A DNA stretch of 64,000 bases from Actinoplanes teichomyceticus ATCC 31121. Its GTDB lineage: Bacteria; Actinomycetota; Actinomycetes; Mycobacteriales; Micromonosporaceae. This document shows, one piece after another, positions 36,372-47,512 of this stretch (position 1 is its first letter; each line of letters opens with the position of its first letter). Under the pieces are notes generated by a model. It ran no database searches and was not told the DNA's origin. It saw nothing but the letters and a program-made list of their open reading frames with translations. The stretch lies in NCBI RefSeq assembly GCF_003711105.1, contig NZ_CP023865.1:62001-126000 (forward strand). The letters are read 5' to 3'. The translations under genes and the position numbers were made by a program.

Positions 36372-36979
36372 GTGCCAGGGACGACGAGAACGACGGTCCG
36401 GCGGCCGAGCGGGAAGTCATCCAGGGCGAGATCGACTCGACGGCCGAGGAGACTCCCACCAAGCCGGGCAAGGCGGCCGGCGCGCACCGCGCGCCGGAGG
36501 AGGAGAGCGAGGCCCCGGCGGCCGAGGAGGCCAAGCCCGGTCTCGGCGCCGAGCTCGACGCGCTGCGCAGCGAGCTCGACGAGCGGACCCACGACCTGCA
36601 ACGGGTGACCGCGGAGTACGCCAACTACCGCAAGCGGGTGGACCGCGACCGGGGCGCCGCGGCGGAGCAGACCACCGGCTCGGTGCTGACCGCGCTGCTG
36701 CCGGTGCTGGACGACATCGACCGGGCCCGCGAGCACGGTGACCTGGTCGGGCCGTTCGCCTCGGTGGCGGAGCAGCTCACCGCGGCGACCGGCAAGCTGG
36801 GGCTGGTGGCCTTCGGCGAGAAGGGCGACCCCTTCGACCCGAACCGCCACGAGGCGGTCGCGCACCAGACGTCCGCGGACGTCACGGAGCCGACCTGCGT
36901 CGAGGTGATGCGCCGCGGCTACACCCTGGGCGAGCGCCTGCTGCGCCCGGCGCTGGTCGCCGTCGCCGATCCCGAGTGA
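36368..36979 (+). CDS. grpE: Nucleotide exchange factor GrpE
   Basis: The 203-residue protein has a long acidic, disordered N-terminus (to about 55), then the coiled coil [27 protein letters not shown], and the head with [14 protein letters not shown] and the closing [22 protein letters not shown]. It releases ADP from DnaK. GTG 36368 overlaps the dnaK stop. Confidence 0.98.
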
Positions 36980-36991
36980 GTTTCCGCATGT

Positions 36992-37023
36992 GTCCCGTCC
37001 GCCGGTTCGCCGGTGGGCGGGAC
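36992..37023 (+). other. RNA hairpin with TTCG loop between grpE and dnaJ
   Basis: A 14-bp stem (36992-37005 with 37010-37023, two G-T wobbles) capped by TTCG. It lies within the operon, so it may partly terminate, protect or process the mRNA rather than end it. Confidence 0.6.
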
Positions 37024-37055
37024 GTCACCCATCACCAGTCGAGGAGGTGGACCAA

Positions 37056-38255
37056 CTGAGCTCGAAGGACTGGCTCGAGAAGGACTTCTACGCCGTTCTC
37101 GGCGTGAACAAGTCCGCCTCAACCGACGAGATCAAGAAGGCGTACCGGAAACTCGCTCGCGACCTGCACCCGGACCGCAATCCGGGCAACAAGGAGGCGG
37201 AGGAGAAGTTCAAGGCCGCCTCCGAGGCCTACGACGTGCTCGCCGACGACAAGAAGCGCAAAGAGTACGACGAGATGCGTTCCCTGTTCGGCTCCGGCGC
37301 GTTCCGCCGTGGCGCCGGACGCCCGGGCGCGGGTGGCGCCCAGTTCGACCCGTCCGACCTGTTCGGCGGGTTCACCGGGGCGGGCGCCGGTGGTGGCGGG
37401 GGTGACCGCCGGTTCGGCGGCACCGGTTTCTCCGACATCTTCAGCTCGATCTTCTCCGGTGGTGGCGCCGGCGCTCCGGCCGGGCGGCGCGGCCCGCAGC
37501 GCGGCCGGGACGTGGAGACCGAGGTGACCTTGGACTTCGCTCAGGCCGTCCGCGGCACCACCCTGCCGCTGACCCTGCGCACGCCGGGGGCCTGCGACAC
37601 CTGCCGGGGCACCGGCGCCAAGCCCGGCACCACCCCGCGGGCCTGCCCGAAATGCCACGGCACCGGGCTGATCTCCAGCAACCAGGGGTCGTTCAGCTTC
37701 TCCGAACCGTGCCGGGACTGTCAGGGCTCGGGCAGCATCGTGGACGAGAAGTGCCCGGAGTGCCGGGGTTCCGGTGGCGTCACCAAGAGCCGGACCATCA
37801 ACGTCCGGTTCCCGGCCGGGGTCGCCGACGGGCAGCGGATCCGGCTCAGCGGCCGGGGCGAGCCGGGCGACCGGGGTGGCCCGGCCGGCGACCTGTACGT
37901 CCAGGTCAAGGTGCGGCCGGACGAGCTGTTCGGGCGCAGCGGGGACGACCTCACGCTGGTCGTCCCGATCACCGTCGCGGAGGCCGTCCTCGGCACCGAC
38001 CTGCGGGTGCCGACCCTGGACAACCCGGTCACGCTGCGGGTGCCGGCGGGCACCCCGAGCGGTCGCAAGCTGCGGGCCCGGGGCAAGGGCGTGGTGCGCA
38101 AGGAGGGCCAGGCCGGCGACCTGATCGTCACGGTCGAGGTGCAGATCCCGCCCGGTGTGACCGGCGAGGCCCGGGACGCCCTGGAGAAATTCGCCAAACT
38201 GACCCCGCCGGCCGGGCGGGAACGGCTCGAAGCACGCCTGCGCAAGACCGGCTAG
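37056..38255 (+). CDS. dnaJ: Chaperone DnaJ (Hsp40) with probable CTG start
   Basis: The 399-residue type I DnaJ has a J-domain ([16 protein letters not shown]...[12 protein letters not shown] about 38-40), a Gly-rich region, four CxxCxGxG zinc motifs ([32 protein letters not shown]) and the C-terminal substrate-binding domain. No ATG is available near the family start. CTG 37056 sits 7 nt after a perfect GAGGAGGT site, giving the family-typical start; GTG 37047 lies inside that site and is a poor alternative. The protein delivers substrates to DnaK. Confidence 0.95.
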   Translation: MSSKDWLEKDFYAVLGVNKSASTDEIKKAYRKLARDLHPDRNPGNKEAEEKFKAASEAYDVLADDKKRKEYDEMRSLFGSGAFRRGAGRPGAGGAQFDPSDLFGGFTGAGAGGGGGDRRFGGTGFSDIFSSIFSGGGAGAPAGRRGPQRGRDVETEVTLDFAQAVRGTTLPLTLRTPGACDTCRGTGAKPGTTPRACPKCHGTGLISSNQGSFSFSEPCRDCQGSGSIVDEKCPECRGSGGVTKSRTINVRFPAGVADGQRIRLSGRGEPGDRGGPAGDLYVQVKVRPDELFGRSGDDLTLVVPITVAEAVLGTDLRVPTLDNPVTLRVPAGTPSGRKLRARGKGVVRKEGQAGDLIVTVEVQIPPGVTGEARDALEKFAKLTPPAGRERLEARLRKTG

Positions 38256-38275
38256 AGACCTTCCGGAGGTGGGAC

Positions 38276-38719
38276 ATGTATGAAGAGATCAGCATCTCGA
38301 TGGAACAGGCCTCCGACGCGAAGGTCCTGATCATCTCGGTGGCCGCCCGGCTGGCCGGCATGCACCCGCAGACCTTGCGCCAGTACGACCGGCTCGGCCT
38401 GGTGCAGCCCGGGCGCGCCGGTGGCGGCGGCCGGCGCTACAGCGAACGCGACGTGGCGCTGCTGCGCGAGGTGCAGCGGCTGAGCCAGGAGGACGGCGTC
38501 AACCTGGCCGGCATCAAGCGGATCATCGGCCTCGAACAGATGGTGGGTGACCTGCAGCAGCGGGTCGCCGAGCTGGAGCAGCAGCTGGAGGACGCGTACG
38601 CGCGGATCGCCCAGCTGGAGACGATGAATCCGTACGCGGGCCGGGCGGACCTGGTCCGTCAGGAGACCCACTCCACCGCGCTGGTGGTGTGGCGGCCACG
38701 CCGCGCCGCGGAGAGATGA
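38276..38719 (+). CDS. hspR: MerR-family heat-shock repressor HspR
   Basis: The 147-residue protein has a MerR-type winged helix (about 20-90: ISVAARLAGMHPQTLRQYDRLGLV then GGGRRYSERDVALLREVQRL) and a coiled coil (MVGDLQQRVAELEQQLEDAYARIAQLE). HspR binds HAIR sites and represses dnaK and clpB until DnaK is drawn away by unfolded proteins. GGAGGTGGG precedes ATG 38276. It is the last gene of the operon and is followed by a terminator. Confidence 0.97.
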   Translation: MYEEISISMEQASDAKVLIISVAARLAGMHPQTLRQYDRLGLVQPGRAGGGGRRYSERDVALLREVQRLSQEDGVNLAGIKRIIGLEQMVGDLQQRVAELEQQLEDAYARIAQLETMNPYAGRADLVRQETHSTALVVWRPRRAAER

Positions 38720-38720
38720 A

Positions 38721-38747
38721 ACGGCGGCCCCGGATCGGGGCCGCCGT
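38721..38747. terminator. Terminator of dnaK operon
   Basis: Perfect 12-bp stem (38721-38732 with 38736-38747) with a GAT loop, between hspR and the convergent hypothetical gene. Confidence 0.9.
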
Positions 38748-38770
38748 TACTGCACGTAGTTACCGGTCGA

Positions 38771-39217
38771 TCACTTACGGTGGAAGAGGCCGAGCCGGCG
38801 CGGGTTGCGCACCAGGCCGCCCTCCATCCAGTCGTGGTGGTCGAACAGTTCCGGTCGGGTCATCAGGACCCGGCAGTTGTGCGCCCAGATCTGCATCGGC
38901 TCGTCGCCGACCTCCTCGGCGCGCTCCACGAACTTCTTGAGCCGCCGTTTGCGCTGGCCGCTCGCGTTCTGCCGGACGCCGTCCGCCGCGTAGATGTACA
39001 TGCAGTGCTGTGCGAACCGGCGGGCCGGGCACTGCCGGTCCATGGCCAGCTCGAACAGGGTCGGCCCGAGCACGTCGCCGGAGATGAGCAGGTCCCAGTC
39101 CCGCGGCATGGAGCTCAGCGGTACCGACTCCGGGTGGTACGCCCACGCCTCGATCTCCGCCGGCCGGGGATCGACCGGATTTCCGAACCCGATGAATGTC
39201 GCCTCACGCACGCTCAA
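38771..39217 (-). CDS. Conserved hypothetical protein (148 aa)
   Basis: The soluble protein contains FIGFGNPVDPRPAEIEAWAYHP, PRDWDLLISGDVLGPTLFELA and RRLKKFVERAEEVGDEPMQIWAHNCRVLMTR, reading like a conserved family of unknown function; MYIYAADGVRQNA sits in the middle. No catalytic motif or metal site is evident. The start is TTG 39217 or GTG 39211; neither has a clear ribosome-binding site. It is convergent with hspR. Confidence 0.75.
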   Translation of the reverse strand: MSVREATFIGFGNPVDPRPAEIEAWAYHPESVPLSSMPRDWDLLISGDVLGPTLFELAMDRQCPARRFAQHCMYIYAADGVRQNASGQRKRRLKKFVERAEEVGDEPMQIWAHNCRVLMTRPELFDHHDWMEGGLVRNPRRLGLFHRK

Positions 39218-39386
39218 CGCTGCCGCCTTATTTCACCCGTTCTCCCGCGACGGGGATCACCGATCCGTCGTGAGTGTCGAACGTCCCAACACAGAGAGTT
39301 GTCGCGGCGCAACGGTAGCGCGATCAATGCATGAACGGAAGTATCAAAAATTCACATTCGGATACTGGACAGTAACCTTCGGCAGG

Positions 39387-39410
39387 GGTCACAGTGACCG
39401 ACGTCACTCA
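39387..39410. promoter_or_regulatory. Stacked GTCAC/GTGAC half-sites at the khtU 3' end
   Basis: GGTCAC-A-GTGACC (39387-39399) is a perfect 13-bp palindrome followed by a third half-site, GTCAC (39403-39407). It overlaps the khtU stop and lies about 170 bp upstream of the 148-aa gene on the minus strand. It could be a regulator site or a folded mRNA end. Confidence 0.35.
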
Positions 39411-40612
39411 ACTGTCGGCACGGGTTCGGCCGTAGAACGCTGTGCCGCCATCCTGCGGCGGACCAGCTTCTTGAACCAGGCGTAGTCCGGCAGGCGCGCC
39501 AGCATCGGACCGGAGACAACCGTGATCAACACGTACGCGGTGGCGAGCGGAGCGAGGCGCGGCTGCACCCCGGAGGCGACCGCGAGTCCGGCGATGACCA
39601 CCGAGAACTCGCCGCGCGGGGTGAGCGCCAGGCCGGCCCGGAGCCGGCCGGGCAGGGCGGTCCCGGCGCGCCGCGCCGCCAGGTACCCGGTGGCCACCTT
39701 GGTCAGCATGGTCAGCACGGCCAGCCCGAGCGCGGGAAGCAGCACCGGCGGCACGTCGGCCGGATCGGTGGAGAGCCCGAAGAAGACGAAGAACACCGCG
39801 GCGAACAGGTCGCGCAGCGGGGACAGCATCTGGGTGGCGTGGTGCGCGACCGGGCCGGAGAGCGCGATGCCGACCAGGAAGGCGCCGACCGCCTCGGACA
39901 CCTGCAGCTCGGCCGCGACCCCGGCCACGAACAGGGTCAGCCCCAGGACGCTGAGCAGCAGCGCCTCCGGGTCCTTCACCGACATGAGGCGGCTGATCGT
40001 TCCGCCGTACCGGATCGCGACCACCAGCACCGCGACCACGGTGACCACGGCCACGCCGAGCGTGCTGAAGCCGCCGACCAGGCCCACGTTCGCCAGCACC
40101 GCGGTGACGATCGGCAGGTAGAGCGCCATCGCCAGGTCCTCGATGACCAGCACGGACAGGATCACCGGGGTCTCCCGGTTACCCAGCCGGCCCAGGTCGC
40201 CGAGCACCTTGGCGATCACCCCGGACGAGGAGACCCAGGTGATCCCGGCGAGCACCAGCGCCGCTTTCAGGTCCCAGCCGAGCAGCAGCGCGAACAGCGC
40301 GCCGGGCAGCGCGTTCAGCAGCATGTCGATCACGCCGGCCGGAGCCGCCGAGCGCAGGTTGCCGACCAGCTCGTCCGCCGAGTACTCCAGGCCCAGCATG
40401 ACCAGGAGCAGGATCACCCCGATCTGGGCGCCGATCGCGATGAACTCCTTGCTGGCCGAGAGCGGGACCAGCCCGCCCTGTCCGAAGGCGAGACCGGCCA
40501 GCAGGTAGAGCGGGATCGGGGAGAGCCCGAACCGGCGCCCGGCCCGGCCCAGCATGCCGAGGCCGAACAGCAGCGCGCCGATCTCGATGAGCAGGACCGT
40601 CGTGTGGTGCAC
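39404..40612 (-). CDS. khtU: K+/H+ antiporter KhtU (CPA2 family)
   Basis: The 402-residue protein has about twelve membrane helices of the Na+/H+-exchanger fold (PLYLLAGLAFGQGGLVPL, IGVILLLVMLGLEYSADEL, VAEQ-like GVAAELQVSEAVGAFLVGIALSGP, LTPRGEFSVVIAGLAVASG). It lacks the C-terminal RCK domain of KefB because that role is carried by the separate upstream gene khtT. It exports K+ for H+. GTG 40612 lies 9 bp after the khtT stop, so the two form an operon. Confidence 0.9.
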   Translation of the reverse strand: MHHTTVLLIEIGALLFGLGMLGRAGRRFGLSPIPLYLLAGLAFGQGGLVPLSASKEFIAIGAQIGVILLLVMLGLEYSADELVGNLRSAAPAGVIDMLLNALPGALFALLLGWDLKAALVLAGITWVSSSGVIAKVLGDLGRLGNRETPVILSVLVIEDLAMALYLPIVTAVLANVGLVGGFSTLGVAVVTVVAVLVVAIRYGGTISRLMSVKDPEALLLSVLGLTLFVAGVAAELQVSEAVGAFLVGIALSGPVAHHATQMLSPLRDLFAAVFFVFFGLSTDPADVPPVLLPALGLAVLTMLTKVATGYLAARRAGTALPGRLRAGLALTPRGEFSVVIAGLAVASGVQPRLAPLATAYVLITVVSGPMLARLPDYAWFKKLVRRRMAAQRSTAEPVPTVE

Positions 40613-40621
40613 GAGGTGGCC

Positions 40622-41119
40622 TCAACCGTCGGTGTCGCCGGCCAGGATGGCGGTGACGCCGTCCAGGCCCTCGCGGGTGCCGACGGCCACGACCACGTCG
40701 TTCGCCTCGAAGAGGAACGCGGGCCCGGGCGAGGCGATCACCTCGCGGTCACGCAGCACGGCCACGATCGACGCGCGGGTGCGGGTGCGGGCCCGGGTGT
40801 CCCCGAGCCGGCGGCCGACGAACGGTGAGCCGGCCGGCAGCGCGATCTGCTCGGTGAGCAGCCCGGCCGCCTGCTGACGCAGGCCGGCCAGCTGGCCCAG
40901 CATCAGCGACGCGCCGAGGACGTCGGCCAGGGCCTCCGCCTCGCCGTCGGTCAGCGGGATCGAGGCCAGGCAGGCGTCCGGGTCGTCGACGTCGTAGAGG
41001 ACCAGGTCACGACGGCCGTTGCGGTGCGAGACCACCCCCACCGTACGCCCGGAGGAGGTGACCAGGTCGTGTCGGACGCCGATTCCCGGCAGCGGAGTCT
41101 GTTCCACCCGTACGCGCAC
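40622..41119 (-). CDS. khtT: K+/H+ antiporter regulatory subunit KhtT
   Basis: The 165-residue protein equals KhtT in length and order: an N-terminal domain (VEQTPLPGIGVRHDLVTSSG, NGRRDLVLYD) and a C-terminal TrkA-C/RCK_C domain (FVGRRLGDTRARTRTRASIVAVLRD, FEANDVVVAVGTREGLDGV). KhtT binds nucleotides such as c-di-AMP in Bacillus and gates KhtU. GTG 41119 was chosen because TAACGT lies 7 nt upstream, so the mRNA is probably leaderless; in-frame GTG codons up to 41128 are alternatives. Confidence 0.9.
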   Translation of the reverse strand: MRVRVEQTPLPGIGVRHDLVTSSGRTVGVVSHRNGRRDLVLYDVDDPDACLASIPLTDGEAEALADVLGASLMLGQLAGLRQQAAGLLTEQIALPAGSPFVGRRLGDTRARTRTRASIVAVLRDREVIASPGPAFLFEANDVVVAVGTREGLDGVTAILAGDTDG

Positions 41120-41126
41120 GACTACC

Positions 41127-41132
41127 ACGTTA
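41127..41132 (-). promoter_or_regulatory. -10 hexamer of leaderless khtTU operon
   Basis: TAACGT, 7 nt, then GTG 41119. The MFS gene ends 32 bp upstream, so the operon needs its own promoter. Confidence 0.5.
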
Positions 41133-41163
41133 TCCCGCGGGTAGTGACTTTCGTCGCAGCAGC

Positions 41164-42366
41164 TCAAGCCTTCCCGAGCTCGACCAGCGGCTCGGCGGCG
41201 GCTGCCGGGCGGGCCGGTGGCCGCGCCACCAGCAGCAGGATCAGGCCGAGGACGGCGAGGATCAGGTTCATCACGTACGCGAGGCGGTAGTCGTACTGCT
41301 GGGCCAGGCCGAACAGCGGCGCGGCCAGGATCTGCCCGATCGGGAAGGTGTTGGTGAACATCGTGGTGGCCCGGCCCGGGTGCAGCGGCATCATGTCCTG
41401 CACGTACGAGATGCCCAGCCCGGAGTTGGCCGCGATGAACAGGGCGTTCACCACCTGGGCGGCGGCCAGCATCCAGGTCGAGTGCGCGGCCACCGCCAGC
41501 GCCTGGTAGACCACCCCGAACACGGCGCCGGCCAGGATCAGCCGGCGCAGCGGCATCCGGGTGCTGAGCGCGCCGAAGCCGAGCATCAGCGGGATCTCCA
41601 GCGCCGCGCACAGCCCGAGGATCAGGCCCGCGTCGCCGACCGAGCCGTGCAGGTCGGCGCCGACGTACAGGGACATGGCCTGCACGCCGAGCACCATCGT
41701 GGTCTGCAGCAGCACGAAGCCCGCGATGATCGGGTAGATCGCGCGTGGCGGGCGGACCTCCTCGCCCCGGCCGGGGGTCGTGCCGGCCGGCGCCTCGATC
41801 TCCGGCAGCCAGCGGGTGGCGATCAGCGCGGCGACCAGGTAGAGCACCGCGGCGGTGCCGTAGACGTACCGGAAATCGGCGACGTCCAGCAGCAGCGCCG
41901 CCAGCGGCGGACCGCCCACCCAGGCGATCGAGAAGACGGTGCGCAGCGCGCTGATGCCCATCGCGGCCCGGGCCGGGGAGTCGCTCTGCAGCACCTGACG
42001 GGCATAGGCGAACGACTGCGGATACAGCGCCCCGGCCACCGCGGTCGCGGTGACGGTGATCGCGAGCAGGACCCAGTAGTTGCGCACCGTCGAGGTGAGG
42101 CCGGTGCCGGCGCAGCCGGCCAGGGCGGCCGCGATGAGCAGCGCGCGACGCATCGGGCGGCGGTCCGAGATGCGGCCGATCACGTGCGACATCGCGACGC
42201 CGGAGAGCGAGGCGACGACCAGGAACGCGGAGGCCTGCACCGGGCTGGCGTGCACCTCGCTGCTCAGGAACATGCCCAGGAACGGGCCGACCACCGCGGT
42301 GGCTATCCCGGCGGCGAGAAAGATGAAGCCGAGCGGGAGCAGCCGCCGCGACAACAGGCGCGTCAC
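41164..42366 (-). CDS. MFS transporter, SET-type sugar efflux-like
   Basis: The 400-residue protein has twelve membrane helices in two halves, with the MFS motif A-like IGRISDRRPMRRALL after helix 2. The overall pattern (LGFIFLAAGIATAVVGPFLGMFLSSEV, YPQSFAYARQVLQ, LRTVFSIAWVGGPPLAALLLD) is that of sugar efflux transporters of the SetA/SetB type. The substrate is unknown. GTG 42366 is preferred over ATG 42369 because TAACGT ends exactly 7 nt before it. It is divergent from clpB. Confidence 0.87.
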   Translation of the reverse strand: MTRLLSRRLLPLGFIFLAAGIATAVVGPFLGMFLSSEVHASPVQASAFLVVASLSGVAMSHVIGRISDRRPMRRALLIAAALAGCAGTGLTSTVRNYWVLLAITVTATAVAGALYPQSFAYARQVLQSDSPARAAMGISALRTVFSIAWVGGPPLAALLLDVADFRYVYGTAAVLYLVAALIATRWLPEIEAPAGTTPGRGEEVRPPRAIYPIIAGFVLLQTTMVLGVQAMSLYVGADLHGSVGDAGLILGLCAALEIPLMLGFGALSTRMPLRRLILAGAVFGVVYQALAVAAHSTWMLAAAQVVNALFIAANSGLGISYVQDMMPLHPGRATTMFTNTFPIGQILAAPLFGLAQQYDYRLAYVMNLILAVLGLILLLVARPPARPAAAAEPLVELGKA

Positions 42367-42373
42367 CATCCGT

Positions 42374-42379
42374 ACGTTA
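42374..42379 (-). promoter_or_regulatory. -10 hexamer of leaderless MFS gene
   Basis: TAACGT, 7 nt, then GTG 42366. Confidence 0.5.
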
Positions 42380-42456
42380 CGGCGGTTCGATGGGCAGCGC
42401 CCTCGCCGGTGGTGACCGTCACGCCTCTTCGACGGCCTTTCCCGGACGAGTTAAAG

Positions 42457-42476
42457 TTGAGTGGAATACGCTCAAG
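42457..42476 (+). promoter_or_regulatory. HspR HAIR operator before clpB
   Basis: TTGAGT-N7-GCTCAAG matches the HAIR consensus with one change and lies 42 bp before the clpB ATG. It links clpB to the HspR encoded 4 kb away. Confidence 0.85.
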
Positions 42477-42518
42477 TCTGTTGGGTCACACCCGGTGGGA
42501 AGCCGATCAGGGGAGCTC

Positions 42519-45104
<2,586 letters not shown>

Positions 45105-45116
45105 GCCACCGCACGA

Positions 45117-45148
45117 AGCGGGCCCCGGAGTCTCCTCCGGGGCCCGCT
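45117..45148. terminator. Terminator of clpB
   Basis: Perfect 14-bp stem (45117-45130 with 45135-45148) with a TCTC loop, between clpB and the convergent 61-aa gene. Confidence 0.9.
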
Positions 45149-45150
45149 CC

Positions 45151-45336
45151 CTATGCGGCTGCTTCGCGCTGCCGGTACGCGTGGGTCATCAGTACGTCCG
45201 TGATGGCGTGCTCGCCGTCCGCGGACCAGATCCGGATCCCGTCCCGATGTAGTTCATATCGGACGTCCTCGAACCGGGTCCGGGTGTCGTCATGGTGAAC
45301 GACGGTCAGGGTGTCGGCGTGCGGCATGGGACTCAC
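45151..45336 (-). CDS. Small hypothetical protein (61 aa)
   Basis: The product has PHADTLTVVHHDDTRTRFED, then VRYELHRDGIRIWSADGEHAITDVLMTHAY, reading as a compact three- or four-stranded beta domain with a basic end. No family is recognised. GTG 45336 has an AAGGA site with 3-nt spacing; ATG 45327 is the alternative. The remaining gap up to 45674 holds a GTCGCCC/GGGCGAC hairpin (45536-45556) and no gene. Confidence 0.6.
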   Translation of the reverse strand: MSPMPHADTLTVVHHDDTRTRFEDVRYELHRDGIRIWSADGEHAITDVLMTHAYRQREAAA

Positions 45337-45674
45337 CGGTCCTTGTCAGGTCTGGGGCGGCCGCGGTGTGGTCACGCGGCCGGCGCAATCGGAAGGATCT
45401 CCCGGAACGGTCTGCCTCGGCCCCGGCGATCGGTGGGCGGGGCGGGCGACTCGTGCGGGCAGGGGGCGTCGCCGGAGGTCTCTGGTGCCTGCCGGACGCC
45501 ACGGCATGGAAGTCTAGGGGTCGCGGTCCAGCGGTGTCGCCCCCCGAACGGGCGACTCTTTGCGGTGATTTGCGGCATCCTCGCCTGATGTCGCCACGAC
45601 GTCGCGCTGCGTGCGTGCCGGTCGCGGGCCGTGGTCCCGGACCGATACCGTGAATGGATCTAGAGGAGGACTCT

Positions 45675-47324
45675 GTGACCGTTCCCACATATCCGGCGCC
45701 GTATCCTTCGGCGGCGCCACCCCACCGGCCGGCCACCGTGACGGTCGCGTCCGTGCTGCTCTTCCTGATCGCCGCCGCCCAGGTGGGGTACGCGATTCTC
45801 GCCTTCTCGACCTTCGAGAAGGCCGGGCCGATCCTCGACCAGGAGTACTACGGCACCGAGTACGAGGGCTTCGGCAGCGCGCTGGTCGCGTTCGCCGTGC
45901 TGATGATCGTGCTGTACAGCCTCATCGCGGTCGGCCTGATCCTGCTGGGCATCTTCGACCTCCGGGGCAAGCAGCCGGCCCGGGTGACCACGTTCATCGT
46001 CGGCGGCCTGCTGATGTGCTGCTCGCTCGTCCTGCCGTACACGTCGATCGTCATGGTCACGCGCTTCGCCGACGCGGTCGGGACCGGCACCGGGATCGAC
46101 CGGCTGCCCACCCAGCGGGAGCTGGACGCGCGGCTCGACGGCGTGGTGCCCGACTGGATCGAGTCGGCCGCGGTGCTGTTCACGCTGTTCGCGCTCGGGG
46201 CACTGATCACGGTGGTCATCCTGCTGGCGGTGCCGGCGTCGAACCGGTTCTTCAAGAAACCGGCGGCCGGGTGGAATCCGTACCAGACCGGATATCCGAG
46301 TGGGTATCCGCAGCAGCCGGCGTACGGGCAGCCGTATCCGGGCGGTCACGCGCAGCCGGGACAGCCGGGACAGCCCGAGTACGGTCAGCCGGGTCAGCCG
46401 GCGCCGGGCCTGCCGCCGTACCCGGGGCAGCCTTCGCCCTATGCCGACCCGTCGTCGGCGTACCCGGGGCAGCCCTCGGCCTATCCGGGCCAGCCGTCGG
46501 CGTACCCGGGGCAGCCTTCGGCCCCGTCGCCCTATCCCGGGCAGCCCGGTAGCCCGGCAGGTCACCCGGCGCCCGGGAGCCCGGCGGGTTATCCGGCGCC
46601 GGGCGGTTCGGCGGGTCATCCGGCGCCCGGGAGCCCGGCGGGTTACCCGGTGCCCGGCAGTTCGGCGGGTTACCCGGTGCCCGGCGGTTCGGCGGGTCAT
46701 CCGGCGCCGGGCGGCGCGGCGGGGCACTCGCCGTCCGGAGGGTCCTACGCCTCTCCGGCCGGGCCGGGGACGTCTCAGCCCGGGGCGCCGGAGGCCGCTC
46801 ACGGACCGGCGAGCGATCCGTGGGCGTCTCCCGCGTCGTCCACCGCGGATGCTCCGTCGCGCGGCCCGGCATCGGCCGAGGGCCCGATGTCCGGTCCGGC
46901 CACGGGCGGTCCGGCTGCGGGGGGCCCTGGTGTAGGAGGTCCTGAGGTTGAAGGCCCTGGGGTAGGTGGCTCGGGTCTGGGCGGCCCTGTCGCGGGTGGC
47001 TCTGAAGCGGGCGGCTCGCCGTCGACCGCTCGGGGAGCGGGCTATCCCGGTCCGGCCAGCGACCCGTGGCAGTCCCCGGCCGCATGGCCGGCCCAGCAGC
47101 CATCTCCCGGTGAACAGCCGTCGGCGCCGTCATCATCACCGTCCTCCTCCTCCTCCTCGTCCTCCTCCGGTGAGCAGTTGGCGGCTTCCTCCGGCGATCA
47201 CCCGTCCTCGGCGTCCGGGTCGCGGCCGGAGACACCACCGGCCTCTCCCGCCGCCGACGAGCCGCGGCCGCCGCACGAGCCGCGGCCGCCGCACGAGCCG
47301 CGGCCGCCGCACGAACCGGCCTGA
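45675..47324 (+). CDS. Four-helix membrane protein with long Pro/Gly-rich tail
   Basis: The 549-residue protein has a short N-terminus, four membrane helices in about residues 20-190 ([82 protein letters not shown]), then about 350 disordered residues rich in Pro, Gly, Ser and Tyr ([15 protein letters not shown]; repeated [18 protein letters not shown] units) ending in [12 protein letters not shown] repeats. GTG 45675 follows AGGAGG. It is similar in design to the next gene, but the sequence is different. Its role is unknown; tails of this type often mediate weak multivalent contacts. Confidence 0.82.
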   Translation: MTVPTYPAPYPSAAPPHRPATVTVASVLLFLIAAAQVGYAILAFSTFEKAGPILDQEYYGTEYEGFGSALVAFAVLMIVLYSLIAVGLILLGIFDLRGKQPARVTTFIVGGLLMCCSLVLPYTSIVMVTRFADAVGTGTGIDRLPTQRELDARLDGVVPDWIESAAVLFTLFALGALITVVILLAVPASNRFFKKPAAGWNPYQTGYPSGYPQQPAYGQPYPGGHAQPGQPGQPEYGQPGQPAPGLPPYPGQPSPYADPSSAYPGQPSAYPGQPSAYPGQPSAPSPYPGQPGSPAGHPAPGSPAGYPAPGGSAGHPAPGSPAGYPVPGSSAGYPVPGGSAGHPAPGGAAGHSPSGGSYASPAGPGTSQPGAPEAAHGPASDPWASPASSTADAPSRGPASAEGPMSGPATGGPAAGGPGVGGPEVEGPGVGGSGLGGPVAGGSEAGGSPSTARGAGYPGPASDPWQSPAAWPAQQPSPGEQPSAPSSSPSSSSSSSSSGEQLAASSGDHPSSASGSRPETPPASPAADEPRPPHEPRPPHEPRPPHEPA

Positions 47325-47368
47325 TCCGAAGCCCGGCCTCCCGCCGACGATCCTTCCATCGATTTCCG

Positions 47369-47452
47369 GAACCGGCCCGCTTGTCCACAGGCGGGCCGGT
47401 TCGCTTATCCACAGGCGGGCCGATTCGCCTGTCCACAGGCCGACCGGTCCGC
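47369..47452 (+). other. Terminator hairpin and three 24-bp units each with a DnaA-box-like 9-mer
   Basis: A 12-bp stem (47369-47380 with 47391-47402) encloses TTGTCCACAG. From 47381 a 24-bp unit is repeated three times, beginning TTGTCCACA (47381), TTATCCACA (47405) and CTGTCCACA (47429). The first two are consensus DnaA boxes. The 3' arm of the hairpin is thus repeated, giving alternative folds. Confidence 0.7.
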
Positions 47453-47512
47453 CCACGTCACACCACCGGTACGCGATAGGTTCGTGCCAGCCGAACACCG
47501 CGGGAGCCATCG

